Origin: a bacterium
GTDB taxonomy: Bacteria; Myxococcota_A; UBA9160; UBA4427
Direction: 5' to 3'
DNA length: 64,000 bases
NCBI GenBank assembly: GCA_024742285.1
Contig: JANSYR010000005.1
Coordinates: forward strand, 248,001-312,000
The position numbers and the translations under genes are program-made. The notes beneath the pieces are model-generated. The model did not search any database. It saw only the letters and a program-made list of their open reading frames with translations, and was not told where the DNA came from. This document shows positions 1 to 8,460 of the stretch, piece by piece. The first letter of the stretch is position 1; each line of letters begins with the position of its first letter.

Positions 1-170
1 CGAACCACGCCTACGGAACCGTCGCTGACGCGATCGGCTACGTGGAGCGGCTGGTCGAGGCCGGCGCCGACGAGATCATGTTCCTGATCCAGATGGGCAG
101 CGTCCCGCAGAAGGCCGCGCTCCGGACCATCGAGCTGCTCGGGTCCGAGGTGATCCCCCGCTTCCGCTAG
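1..170 (+). CDS. LLM-class flavin-dependent oxidoreductase, C-terminal end only
   Basis: The reading frame is open from base 3 and stops with TAG at 168-170, giving the last 55 residues of a protein that begins outside the window. The tail reads as the final helices of a bacterial luciferase-like (LLM) monooxygenase: a segment with AGADEIMF, a short QMG turn and a closing VIPRFR, the usual ending of the F420/FMN-dependent TIM-barrel enzymes where the last helices stack on the barrel. The substrate cannot be told from this fragment. A second LLM gene lies at 19636-20442. The next gene is on the opposite strand with 17 bases between the two stops. Confidence 0.7.
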   Translation, partial: NHAYGTVADAIGYVERLVEAGADEIMFLIQMGSVPQKAALRTIELLGSEVIPRFR

Positions 171-187
171 GCCGGATCAGGTCGAGG

Positions 188-808
188 TCACTTGCCGGGC
201 TCGCGCTGGTCGAGGGGCCGCTGGGGGACGCGGACGAGGCGGTCGACGTCGTACCCGACGTCGGCGAGGCGCCCACGAATCCCGGCGAGCACCGTCTCGT
301 CGAGGGTCGGCTGGCGGGCCATGATCCAGACCCAGCGCTTCGACGGATGGCCGATCACGGTCCAGCCGTAGTCGGTGTCGAGATCGATGATCAGGTAGGC
401 GAGGGAGAGCGGCCAGAAGGGGCGCACGCGCCACTCGGCGTTCGTCTCCTCGTCGTGGACCCATCCGAGCTGCGGGATCGACTTCTCGGGGCCGTCGAAG
501 GCGCCGTCCCGGAAGGTGAAGGCGATGTCGATCTTGCCGTCGGGCCGCAGCGTGTAGGTCTCGACCTCGTCGTGGGCGCCTTCCTCGGCCGAGAGACCGA
601 TGTTCTCGATCACGTACCAGGTGCCCGCGAAGCGCTCGAGGTCGACGGCTTCCACCGTCTCGAGCGGCACGTCGGCATTCGGACCGACGCCCTGCGAGGT
701 GAGGCAGCCGGCGCTCGTGAACGCCAGGAAGAGAAGCGTGGACAGCGGAACCACGAGGGAGCCACGCTGGACCGTGCGCAGGGCTCGCAACCGTGAAGTG
801 AGGGGCAT
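188..808 (-). CDS. Lipocalin family lipoprotein (Blc-like)
   Basis: This is a 206-residue secreted protein with a hydrophobic N-terminus and a probable lipid-attachment cysteine in the sequence SAGC near residue 34. The mature part has the lipocalin signature FAGTWYVI (the G-x-W motif that closes the bottom of the barrel) and later strands typical of bacterial lipocalin Blc, an outer-membrane lipoprotein that binds lysophospholipids and fatty acids. The length fits Blc (about 175-200). ATG 808 was chosen because the signal peptide follows it directly; the frame extends upstream, but that part overlaps the preceding gene and looks non-coding. It lies 40 bases downstream of the lipoprotein at 849-3146 and probably shares its transcript with the Cpx-like stress genes, which fits a role in membrane repair. 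Confidence 0.8.
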   Translation of the reverse strand: MPLTSRLRALRTVQRGSLVVPLSTLLFLAFTSAGCLTSQGVGPNADVPLETVEAVDLERFAGTWYVIENIGLSAEEGAHDEVETYTLRPDGKIDIAFTFRDGAFDGPEKSIPQLGWVHDEETNAEWRVRPFWPLSLAYLIIDLDTDYGWTVIGHPSKRWVWIMARQPTLDETVLAGIRGRLADVGYDVDRLVRVPQRPLDQREPGK

Positions 809-848
809 GCCGTCTCCATCCACGCGCAGAAAGCGCGTCGACGGAACC

Positions 849-3146
849 CTAGCGGTGCGCGGCGATGGTGGAAGGCTCGCTTCGGCTGTCGTCCGCCTCG
901 AGCCAGGTGATCGCCCCGGTGTCCGGCCAGGGGGTCGGCACCCCGAGCATCGCCGCGAGTCCCTTCGGTACGCCGCGCAGCGCCGGCTTGCCCTCGGCAC
1001 GCCCCGCCGGCACGCCCTCTCCGACCACGACGAAGATCGCGTCCTCCTCGTGCTGCATGGCGGAGCGGATCCCGTGGTCCGAGAGGAAGACGAACCAATC
1101 GTCCTCGTCGAGCAGGGCGTGGAGCGCGGCGAGGCGTTCGTCGATGTAGCGATAGGCGGAGAGCAGCGAGCCCCGTCCGTCGTCCTGGCCCTTGCCGTCG
1201 ATCTCGCTGAATCCGCTGTGGGTCAGGAGATCGAGGGCCTCGAGACGCAGGAAGAGAAAGTCGACGCGCCCTTCGCGCGCGATCGCTTCGGCGGCATCCA
1301 TCTCGGCGGCGATCGTCTGGGCGAACTTCCGCGTGTCGGCGCCGACGTCGAGGGCGGGGTGCCGCGAGCGCTCTGCCGGGGTGAGGGCACGGTAGGCGCG
1401 GGGGGCGGGGAGATCTTCGCGATGGCCGTGGGGACCGATCAGTTCCGCCTGGCGTCCGACGTCGAGCTTGCCGTGGGTGAGGAGCATGTTCGCCGTGACG
1501 ACGGGGCCTGCGCCGAGGGTCTCGAAGAGATCGGGACGCTCGGGCAGGATCCAGGACAGGAACCCGACGGGATTGCGGCCGATCGATTCCAGCCCCGCGA
1601 GCTCGAGGCCGAGCTCGTGGATGCGCGCGAAGGCGCCCGGTGCTGCCTGGGGTTTCGCCGGTCGGACGAGGGCCTGCATCGCCGCGGCCGTGAAGGCGGG
1701 GATGCTTTCGAGGACGGCGTGGTGACCCTCGGCGAAGAGGTGGTCCTGGAAGGGCAGATCGCCGCGGGCGCGCAGGTATTCCGTCAGCCGCCAATCGGCG
1801 CAGTCGGCGAGGATGGCGAAGACCCGGCGTCGCCCGTCGGCCGGGGCGCGCTCCGTGGCCGCGCTGTGAGTGGGAGCGGCCGTCGGCGACGCGAGCTCCG
1901 CGCGGATGCGGATCTCGGCGCCCGGTGAGGGCCAGGCCGAGCCCGACGCGCGCAGGCGTCCCTCGGCATCTTCGAGGACCCAGCGCGTCGGATGATCGCC
2001 GACGCGGGTGGTGGTCCGCTGCGGCGCCTCGCCGTCGATCGGGATCGCGCGGTAGCCGACGTCCGGCGCCTGGTCCGGCTCCGGGTTCAGTCGCCAGCGT
2101 CCTCCGATCGCCTCCGGCGGCGCTTCGAGGATCAGGGTCGCGAGGGCGTCGGGGTCGTAGTCCGCGGAACCGCGATGGACCGCACGCTCGATCTCCTCCC
2201 GGGTGATGCCCTCGAGCGGGACGCGCTGGATGGCGACGTCGTAGAGGGCGAGGGCGCGCTCCGGCTGACCCCAGCCCAGGTATTCGCCGATCAGGCGGCG
2301 GTAGAGGCCCCAGACGACGTTGCGATCCTGGATCGCGTCGACGTGTTCGAGCGCGTCTCGAAGGAGCTCGAGGGCCGAGTGATCGGGGTCCGCCAGGTGA
2401 TCGACGGAGACGCGGAGCGCATAACGTGCCTGCAGGTCGATCGGGTCCCAGCCCGCGTCGCGCCAGTCGGCGAAGGTCGCGCGGACCGCCTCGCCGTCGC
2501 CGTCGCGAGCGAGCGCAGCGATCCGCGCCTCGTACCAGGGCAGCGCGTATCGATGGTCGATTGCGGGGGGAGTTTCTCCGAGGACGTCGACGGCCCGCGC
2601 GTAGTCCATGCGCCGGGCCCAGGCGAGGGAGAGGACGACGCGCTGGGCGGTCCAGAGGGGATCGTCGTCGAGGCGTTCCGCGATGTCGGTGAGGACGCGG
2701 GCCTCGTCCTCGACCTGGGCACGTAGCGAGAGCTCGAGCTGGAGGAGGTCGACGTGTTCCGGGTAGCGCTCGGCGGCGATCCGGGAGAGGCGGGCGCCGT
2801 CGCCGTAGACGCCGGTGGCGCGCCAGGTCCGGAGCATCATGCCGGTCAGCACCGGGTGCGGGACCCAGTCGTGGGCTGCGGGCTCGCGCAGGAGCGGGTC
2901 GAGCAGTGCGACGCAGCCGGCGCGGTCCCCCGTCGAGAGCTGCGCGATACAACGGCACTCGGCAATCCGGCGGCCGGCACCTCGGGCGCTCGCTCCGGTC
3001 TCCGAGAGACGAAGCGCCTCGTCGAAGCGCTCCTCGTCGACGGCGTTGCAGACCTGCGCGGCGTGCTCCTCGTTCGCTCGATCGACACAACCGATCAGCG
3101 CGAGGACGAGGAGGGACGCGGAGGCGAAGACCGGGAGGCGGCTCAT
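849..3146 (-). CDS. Large lipoprotein: TPR-like region plus alkaline-phosphatase-fold domain
   Basis: This 765-residue protein has a signal peptide ending in a lipobox with Cys20. Residues about 30-340 are helical and repeat-like, resembling degenerate TPRs. Residues about 440-750 look like the alkaline phosphatase/type I phosphodiesterase superfamily. Visible metal-site elements are an ADCADW start (compare DGADW in relatives), a Thr in SIPAFTAA at the nucleophile position, an Asp/His pair in EALDLLTH, and SDHG. These suggest an active metal-dependent phosphoesterase or phosphotransferase facing the periplasm; the substrate is unknown. Its start overlaps the stop of the upstream lipoprotein by ATGA, implying translational coupling. 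The phosphatase-fold call rests on motifs; the repeat region is less certain. Confidence 0.65.
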   Translation of the reverse strand: MSRLPVFASASLLVLALIGCVDRANEEHAAQVCNAVDEERFDEALRLSETGASARGAGRRIAECRCIAQLSTGDRAGCVALLDPLLREPAAHDWVPHPVLTGMMLRTWRATGVYGDGARLSRIAAERYPEHVDLLQLELSLRAQVEDEARVLTDIAERLDDDPLWTAQRVVLSLAWARRMDYARAVDVLGETPPAIDHRYALPWYEARIAALARDGDGEAVRATFADWRDAGWDPIDLQARYALRVSVDHLADPDHSALELLRDALEHVDAIQDRNVVWGLYRRLIGEYLGWGQPERALALYDVAIQRVPLEGITREEIERAVHRGSADYDPDALATLILEAPPEAIGGRWRLNPEPDQAPDVGYRAIPIDGEAPQRTTTRVGDHPTRWVLEDAEGRLRASGSAWPSPGAEIRIRAELASPTAAPTHSAATERAPADGRRRVFAILADCADWRLTEYLRARGDLPFQDHLFAEGHHAVLESIPAFTAAAMQALVRPAKPQAAPGAFARIHELGLELAGLESIGRNPVGFLSWILPERPDLFETLGAGPVVTANMLLTHGKLDVGRQAELIGPHGHREDLPAPRAYRALTPAERSRHPALDVGADTRKFAQTIAAEMDAAEAIAREGRVDFLFLRLEALDLLTHSGFSEIDGKGQDDGRGSLLSAYRYIDERLAALHALLDEDDWFVFLSDHGIRSAMQHEEDAIFVVVGEGVPAGRAEGKPALRGVPKGLAAMLGVPTPWPDTGAITWLEADDSRSEPSTIAAHR

Positions 3147-4315
3147 CGATGGACCCCCACCAGCCGGGCGCGGAGACGGACGCCCTCGGCTTCCGGCATG
3201 AGATCGAGCGTCAACGCAGAGAAGAGGTCGCCGGCATGAGGCGCGTTCGGATTCGCGCCGGGCCGGGCCCGGTCGTCGCGGGCGATGCGCGCGAGGTCCA
3301 CGGTCAACGCGTGCGCGCCGTCACCCGCGGTCGCGCGCGTCGGACTGGCCACGTCGGGCGGACCGAGGGCCGCGGCGAGGGCGCGCTCCTGCCAGGCGAT
3401 CACGAGGGCTTCCGGGGTCACCGCCCAGCAAGGCGCGAGCCCCGGAAGCAGCGGGAGCTGGTCGAAGCAGGCGCCGTCGCTCTCCCCTCCATCGGCGAGC
3501 GTGAAGCGCTTGGGCGTGCGTCGGATCGGCCAGGTCGATTCGAGCTGGGTCAACGCCTCGTCGAGGGCCGTGCGAATCGGACCGGCGCCGCGGTGGTGCA
3601 GGGCACCGATCGCGAGCGGGATGTCCTCTTCTCCCCGCGGCGGGAGGAACGCGAGCTCGACGGTGCCGCGCAGGAGGGCGCCTTCGAGGAGACGGCCCTT
3701 GAGCGCGAACATCCGATCGGCCTGACCGCCTTCGGGCAGGAGCCGGGCGAGGTGGAGTCCGCCGGCGGGGCGGAGGCGTGCGTAGATGAGGGCGTCCGCC
3801 GCGCGCAGGGCCGGGTCGGCCGGTGCCTCGGCCGAGGGGATCAGGAGATCGAGCGTGCCCTCGTCGGAAGGTCGAAGGAAGCCATCGAGGTCGACGCCTC
3901 CCTCGGCGGAGGTCGCGAGGGTGAGCTCGAGTCGTCCGCGCTCGCCGACCGGCCAGAGGAGGATTCCCTCCGCCGTACCCCGTCGCGTGTTCGCGAACGC
4001 GATGCGTTCCGCGGCTTCGCCGGTCGTGTCGTCGAGGCAGGTCGCCTCGGGAAGTGTGTCGTCGTCGGGGGCCGCGTCGAGCACGAAGCCCGCCTGCTCA
4101 CACCCGTCGAGGGTCTCCTGGAGGGCCGTGGCGCGTCGCGCGACCGGTGTCCCCACGAGTGTGCCAGCGGCCTCGAGCAGCGGGGCCAGGGCACCGACCT
4201 CCACGACGAGTAGGGGCTCGCGAAGTCTCGGATCCTCGTCCGGCGTTCGGCTGCATCCGACCGCCCCGACGGCGATCGCCACGCACACGAGTCCCCAAGT
4301 CGATCGCACGAGCAT
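3143..4315 (-). CDS. Hypothetical lipoprotein
   Basis: The protein has about 390 residues, a signal peptide and a lipobox (AVGC, Cys21). I recognise no family. It is rich in Asp, Glu, Leu and Ala, with recurring GxL/LxL strands such as the GRLEL and GTVEL segments, suggesting a beta-rich periplasmic domain. Four further cysteines in the first hundred residues and in DGACFD and APCWAV could form disulfides. An AGGAGG Shine-Dalgarno is ideally spaced for a TTG two codons before ATG 4315, so the true start may be TTG 4321. It lies 79 bases downstream of the histidine kinase and overlaps the phosphatase-fold lipoprotein by four bases, so it probably belongs to the same envelope unit. Confidence 0.6.
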   Translation of the reverse strand: MLVRSTWGLVCVAIAVGAVGCSRTPDEDPRLREPLLVVEVGALAPLLEAAGTLVGTPVARRATALQETLDGCEQAGFVLDAAPDDDTLPEATCLDDTTGEAAERIAFANTRRGTAEGILLWPVGERGRLELTLATSAEGGVDLDGFLRPSDEGTLDLLIPSAEAPADPALRAADALIYARLRPAGGLHLARLLPEGGQADRMFALKGRLLEGALLRGTVELAFLPPRGEEDIPLAIGALHHRGAGPIRTALDEALTQLESTWPIRRTPKRFTLADGGESDGACFDQLPLLPGLAPCWAVTPEALVIAWQERALAAALGPPDVASPTRATAGDGAHALTVDLARIARDDRARPGANPNAPHAGDLFSALTLDLMPEAEGVRLRARLVGVHR

Positions 4316-4394
4316 CGGCAAGACCGCCTCCTTCTCGTGCAAGGAATCGGCAAGGCGCCCGCAGATCTTGAGCTTTCCAGGATCGGCAGCGGTC

Positions 4395-5645
4395 TCAGCG
4401 CGCCGGGAGCTCGAGGACGAAGCGGGTGCCGCCCCCCTCGCGCCCCTCGCAGCGGATCGAGCCGCCGTGGCGCTCCGCGATCTGGCGGACGAGGGCGAGC
4501 CCGAGACCGATTCCGCCCTCGGCGCTGGCCTCGCCTTCGGGCCGGTAGAAGGGCTCGAAGATCCGTCCGCGTTCCGCCTCCGGGACGCCCGGCCCGCGGT
4601 CGGAAACGGTCAGGCGGACGCCGTCGGACGTCTGTGCGACCTCGACGTCGACCGGTGGGTCGCCGTGTCGCAGCGCGTTCTCGATCAGGTTCCGGGTGAG
4701 CCGACGGAGCAGGCGCCGATCGCCCTCGACGGCGCCCCCCGTTCCACCGACCTCCACATCGGCGCGCCCCGCGGCCTCCTCGGCGACGAGGGCGAGCAGG
4801 TCGACGGGACCGCGCTCGATCCGGGCTTCCGGCGCGTCGAGTCGACTTGCGACCAGGAGCTCGCCGATCAGGTCGTCGAGCTCTTCGATGTCCCGGTCCA
4901 TCCGATCGAGGAGCTCTTCGCGCGGCCCGTCGCGCAGGAGCTCGAGGGCCATCCGCACGCGGGTGAGGGGCGTGCGGAGCTCGTGGCTCGTGTTCGCGAG
5001 CAGTCGCGTCTTGTCCTGGACGAGGGCCTCGATCCGGTCGGCGCTCGCGTTGAAGGCATGGGCGAGGTCGGCGATCTCGTCTCGTCCCTCGATCGGGGCC
5101 CGGTGGTCGAGCCGGCCCGCGCAGAACGTGTCGACGTGGGACTGGAGGCGCTCGAGCCGACGGGTGAGTCGTCGCGCGAGGGGGAGGGCGGCGATCGCGG
5201 TCGCCGCGGCAAGTAGGGCGAGGGCGGCCAGCAGGGGGGCGATCGGGCGGCGGGGATCGCGGTCGTCGTCGATCGCGAGGCGTCGCCCGTCGCTCAGTTG
5301 CAATAGAAGAAAGCCGTGTGGACCGGGACGGTCGATGAAGCGGCTGCCCTCGCCGGGCGGGAGCGGGATCGACTCCCCGATCTGGACGAGGGGCGTCCCG
5401 TCGCGATCGAAGACGGAGAGATTCATCTCGAGGGGCTCTGCGAATGCGGAGACGACGCGCTCGAGGTCGGCCACCGGCGCATCCGCGGGCGGCAGGACGG
5501 ACTCCGCGAAGGTCTCGAGCTCGCCGAGCCATTCGTTGGGATCACGGTCGCGATCGAAGGCCCAGACGAGCAGCCCGATCCCGATCATCAGCAGGACGAG
5601 GACCAAGATCAGCGCGAGCCAGAACTGCAGATAGAGCCGCCGCAC
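4395..5645 (-). CDS. Sensor histidine kinase, CpxA/RstB type
   Basis: This 416-residue inner-membrane kinase has TM1 at about 7-29, a periplasmic sensor of about 105 residues, TM2 at about 134-156, a HAMP linker to about 210, HisKA with the phosphorylated His221 in HELRTPL, an N-box around 319-326 (NLIENALR), a DRGPGVP box with Asp349, and a GGIGLGLA box near 377. All catalytic elements are present. It presumably phosphorylates the regulator encoded one base upstream (stop at 5647, start at 5645). The short sensor and the adjacent CpxP/Spy-like gene point to extracytoplasmic stress sensing; the exact stimulus is unknown. Confidence 0.9.
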   Translation of the reverse strand: MRRLYLQFWLALILVLVLLMIGIGLLVWAFDRDRDPNEWLGELETFAESVLPPADAPVADLERVVSAFAEPLEMNLSVFDRDGTPLVQIGESIPLPPGEGSRFIDRPGPHGFLLLQLSDGRRLAIDDDRDPRRPIAPLLAALALLAAATAIAALPLARRLTRRLERLQSHVDTFCAGRLDHRAPIEGRDEIADLAHAFNASADRIEALVQDKTRLLANTSHELRTPLTRVRMALELLRDGPREELLDRMDRDIEELDDLIGELLVASRLDAPEARIERGPVDLLALVAEEAAGRADVEVGGTGGAVEGDRRLLRRLTRNLIENALRHGDPPVDVEVAQTSDGVRLTVSDRGPGVPEAERGRIFEPFYRPEGEASAEGGIGLGLALVRQIAERHGGSIRCEGREGGGTRFVLELPAR

Positions 5646-5646
5646 G

Positions 5647-6360
5647 TCAGTCGCCCGAGTCGCCGTCCTGACGGCGTGCGAAGACGTAGCCCGCGCCGCG
5701 CACGGTCAGCAGGCGGCGCGGTTGCCTGGGGTCGTCTTCGATCGCGGCCCGGATGCGGGAGACGTGGTTGTCGATGCTGCGATCGAAGGCTTCGAGGGCG
5801 TGTCCGCGGAGCCCCTGCATGATCTGGTCCCGCGAGAGCACCCGCCCGGCGTTTTCGGCGAGCAGGCAGAGCAGCGCGAACTGGTGGGAGGTGAGGGCGC
5901 AGCGCTCGCCGTCGAGCAGGACCTCCCGCGCGTCGCGCAGGATCTCGAGCCGGCCGAAGCGCAGGCGATCCTTCGGCTTCGCCGACTCGTCGGCGACCTG
6001 GGTGCGGCGGAGGACCGCGCGGATCCGGGCCAGCAGCTCGCGGGGACTGAACGGCTTCGCCAGGTAGTCGTCGGCGCCGATCTCGAGTCCGACGATCCGG
6101 TCGGTCTCGTCGCCGCGCGCCGTCAGCATCACCACGGGAATGGCCGAGCATTCGCGGATCCGACGGCAGACCTCGAAGCCATCGAGGTCCGGGAGCATCA
6201 CATCGAGGATCACCGCGTCGAAGCGATCCGTCTCGACCGCTTCGAGGCCGAGGTCCGCGCGTGCCCGCGACTCGACTTCGAGAGCATGGCCCGAGAGATA
6301 CTCCTCGAGCATCGCCGACAGCGTCTCGTCGTCGTCGATGATGAGCACGCGGACCGTCAT
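5647..6360 (-). CDS. OmpR/CpxR-family response regulator
   Basis: The protein has 237 residues. The receiver domain (1-120) has the acidic triad at residues 9-11, phospho-acceptor Asp53 in LDVMLPD, Thr80 and Lys102 in AKPF. The C-terminal winged helix (about 135-230) is of the OmpR/PhoB type and ends near RGAGYVF, the usual wing. It binds DNA and should control the envelope genes around it; a target is probably the region upstream of the CpxP-like gene (6947-7065), although I could not see a clear direct-repeat operator there. Gene order regulator then kinase with a one-base gap indicates a single transcript. Confidence 0.92.
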   Translation of the reverse strand: MTVRVLIIDDDETLSAMLEEYLSGHALEVESRARADLGLEAVETDRFDAVILDVMLPDLDGFEVCRRIRECSAIPVVMLTARGDETDRIVGLEIGADDYLAKPFSPRELLARIRAVLRRTQVADESAKPKDRLRFGRLEILRDAREVLLDGERCALTSHQFALLCLLAENAGRVLSRDQIMQGLRGHALEAFDRSIDNHVSRIRAAIEDDPRQPRRLLTVRGAGYVFARRQDGDSGD

Positions 6361-6448
6361 CGTGTCTCCAGGCCGGGGGCGGCGGGGTCGGAAACGGAAG
6401 GGTACCCGGCCAGAGGGGCCGGGTCCCTTCGCAACGCCCGACGTGCGC

Positions 6449-6946
6449 TCAGTGCCAGCCGCGGCGTCGGCGATGCTTCGCGAGGCGTTCTTCGACCCGC
6501 TGGCGCTGCTCCGGCGTCAGGACTTCGAGGACATCGGCGAGCCGCGTGGTCACGACCTGACTCATGCGCTCGGCGCGATCGAGGTGCTTCACGCGAAGTG
6601 CCTCCATCGCGTCGCGATCGATCGTATCGGCGGTGAGCAGCGCGGCGAGCTCGGTTCGCAGGTCGTCGCGCGGACCGTGGGCCGCGGCGAGCTCGTCGAC
6701 GGCGTCCGCGACGATGGCCTGGATGCGCTCGGTCTGTTCGTCGGTGCCGTCGAGGCGCCACATCACGTGCTCGACGCCCTCGGCGGCGTGCTCCTTGATC
6801 TCGTCGATGTCCGGACGCTCCCGGTGGTGGCCACCGCAGCCGGTCACCACGTTGGTCATCAGGAGCAGCGCGGCCGTCATCGCGACGAGGGAGAGCGGCC
6901 AGGCGATCAGGCTGCGTTTCGTGGGTTCGGTGCTCGGTTCGGTCAT
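6449..6946 (-). CDS. CpxP/Spy-like periplasmic stress protein (putative lipoprotein)
   Basis: This 165-residue protein has a membrane segment at about 15-35 followed by VTGC, so it may be lipid-anchored, unlike soluble E. coli CpxP. The mature part is entirely helical and highly charged. It carries LTPEQR at 143-148, matching the LTxxQ motif of the CpxP/Spy family, and ends in a run of Arg, His and Lys with a terminal GWH. Family members are periplasmic chaperones and, for CpxP, inhibitors of the sensor kinase. Its position first in the unit, 88 bases before the regulator, supports a feedback role. Histidines in GCGGHHRE could bind metal, so metal sensing in the style of CnrX/ZraP is an alternative. 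Confidence 0.75.
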   Translation of the reverse strand: MTEPSTEPTKRSLIAWPLSLVAMTAALLLMTNVVTGCGGHHRERPDIDEIKEHAAEGVEHVMWRLDGTDEQTERIQAIVADAVDELAAAHGPRDDLRTELAALLTADTIDRDAMEALRVKHLDRAERMSQVVTTRLADVLEVLTPEQRQRVEERLAKHRRRRGWH

Positions 6947-7065
6947 GGCGATTCCTCCGCTGGACCCTCTCCGGGGGGTGGCCCCTGTGGGGTCTCCTGG
7001 GTACGAATCGAAGGCTATGCGTCGGATCTCTCTCGCCGATGTCTGCTTTGTAAAGATGTGTGAAG

Positions 7066-8460
7066 TCAGGTCGACGAAGGGTCGTCCGCCACCTGCAGCG
7101 GGACGCCGCAGACCCAGGTCTGGACGACTCGGATCTGCGAGAGGGCGTCCCGCGCTTCGGACCAGGGACGATCCAGCAGGCAGAGGTCCGCTTCGTCTCC
7201 TTCGCGGAGTCCGTCCGCCGGAGAAGAGCCGTCGGTCGGCAGGAAGCGGCGCAGTGCTTCTTCCGGGAAGATCCGCTCGTCTTCGCCGAGCATGTGTCCG
7301 GAGGGGGTGCGTCGTTCGACCGCGGCTTCGAGGGCGGCCCAGGGGTCGGGCTCGCCGAAGGGAGCGTCGGTGCCGAAACGCAGCGGGACGTCGGCGTCGA
7401 GCCAGCTCTTCACGCGGTAGAGGTGGTCCTGATCCCGGGGATCTACGTCGCGCCGATAGTCGTCGCCGCGTTCGCGGACGAAGTTTGGCTGCGTCACGAC
7501 GGTCGCGCCGAGGCGCTGGATCGCCTGGATCGCCTCCGGCGGCGCGACCGACGCGTGCTCCATGCGGTCGCCCGGTCGGGCGCCGGTCGCTTCGAGGGCA
7601 GCCAGCGCGAAGTGGAGTTCGGTGCGCGTGACGGCGTGGAAGGCGACGTTCCGGTCCGCGTCGTGGGCCGAGCGGATCCGGGCGACGAGCGCGTCGAGGT
7701 CGGGCAGCGCGGGCTCGTCGAGCATGATCTTGTGCGCCCCGACCGGGACGTCGCTGTCGTCCGCTTCGAGGCCGAGGGTGCCCATCACTTCGAGTCGTTG
7801 CGGCAGGTCGCCCGAGGCATGGGCCGCGGCGAGTCGTGCGTAGTCGTCGGCCCCGTTGCTGGCAGTGCAGTCGGTGATCCGGGTGACGCCCCAGGCGGCG
7901 AGACGCCGGCCGACTCGAGCGAGGTCCGGAGGCGGCGCCGGGGGCAGCTGGTCGCGGAGCCAGACGTCCGCGCGAAAGAGGCGCCCGGTGATCCGACCGC
8001 GGTCGTCGCGTTCGAGTCCGGGGCGATCGTCCTGGCCCATCGCGAGGGACTCGATCGCCCTCGAATTGAGGAACCACATCACGCCGCTTCGGTGTTGGAT
8101 GCGGACCGGCACGTCGTCACGCAGGGCGTCGAGCGCGTCGCGATCGAGCTCCCCGGCGACGGATTCGAAGTAGCCGGCCCCCCGAATCCAGCCGTCGATC
8201 GGGGAGGCGGTCGCGAGGGCCTGGGCGAGCGCATCCCGATCGCGCACCGAAGGCGGCCCGCACCGCACCGATGCGAGCGCGGCCGCGAGGGACTGCACGT
8301 GGAGGTGGTGGTCCTGGAGGCCGGGCAGCAGCGCCCGTCCCGCCGCGTCGAAGCTCGCCCCGTCGTAGGCGTCGAGGTCGCGACCGAGCTCGACGATCCG
8401 TCCGTCGCGGATCCGGAGGTCGCGCCGGACGCCATCGATCTCGGCCTCGCGGATCAACAT
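7066..8460 (-). CDS. Amidohydrolase family protein (YtcJ-like)
   Basis: This 464-residue metal-dependent hydrolase starts with a small beta-sandwich, followed by the HxH metal motif in DHHLH (52-54), a candidate carboxylated-lysine strand with GAHKIMLDE near 240, FHAVTR, the EHAS histidine strand and the catalytic Asp in FGTDAPF. The layout matches YtcJ/AtzC-like amidohydrolases, which cleave C-N bonds in amides or cyclic ureides; the substrate cannot be read off. It overlaps the preceding CoA-transferase gene (start 8460, upstream stop 8454) by seven bases, so the two are co-translated, suggesting a shared catabolic route. The frame remains open far upstream, but ATG 8460 is the first start consistent with the family's N-terminus. 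Confidence 0.82.
   Translation of the reverse strand: MLIREAEIDGVRRDLRIRDGRIVELGRDLDAYDGASFDAAGRALLPGLQDHHLHVQSLAAALASVRCGPPSVRDRDALAQALATASPIDGWIRGAGYFESVAGELDRDALDALRDDVPVRIQHRSGVMWFLNSRAIESLAMGQDDRPGLERDDRGRITGRLFRADVWLRDQLPPAPPPDLARVGRRLAAWGVTRITDCTASNGADDYARLAAAHASGDLPQRLEVMGTLGLEADDSDVPVGAHKIMLDEPALPDLDALVARIRSAHDADRNVAFHAVTRTELHFALAALEATGARPGDRMEHASVAPPEAIQAIQRLGATVVTQPNFVRERGDDYRRDVDPRDQDHLYRVKSWLDADVPLRFGTDAPFGEPDPWAALEAAVERRTPSGHMLGEDERIFPEEALRRFLPTDGSSPADGLREGDEADLCLLDRPWSEARDALSQIRVVQTWVCGVPLQVADDPSST

Noticed and set aside
610-3090. Long open frame overlapping the lipoprotein genes in another frame on the same strand
   Set aside because: Composition is Arg/Pro/Ala-rich with no family motif, as expected of an out-of-frame translation of high-GC coding DNA.
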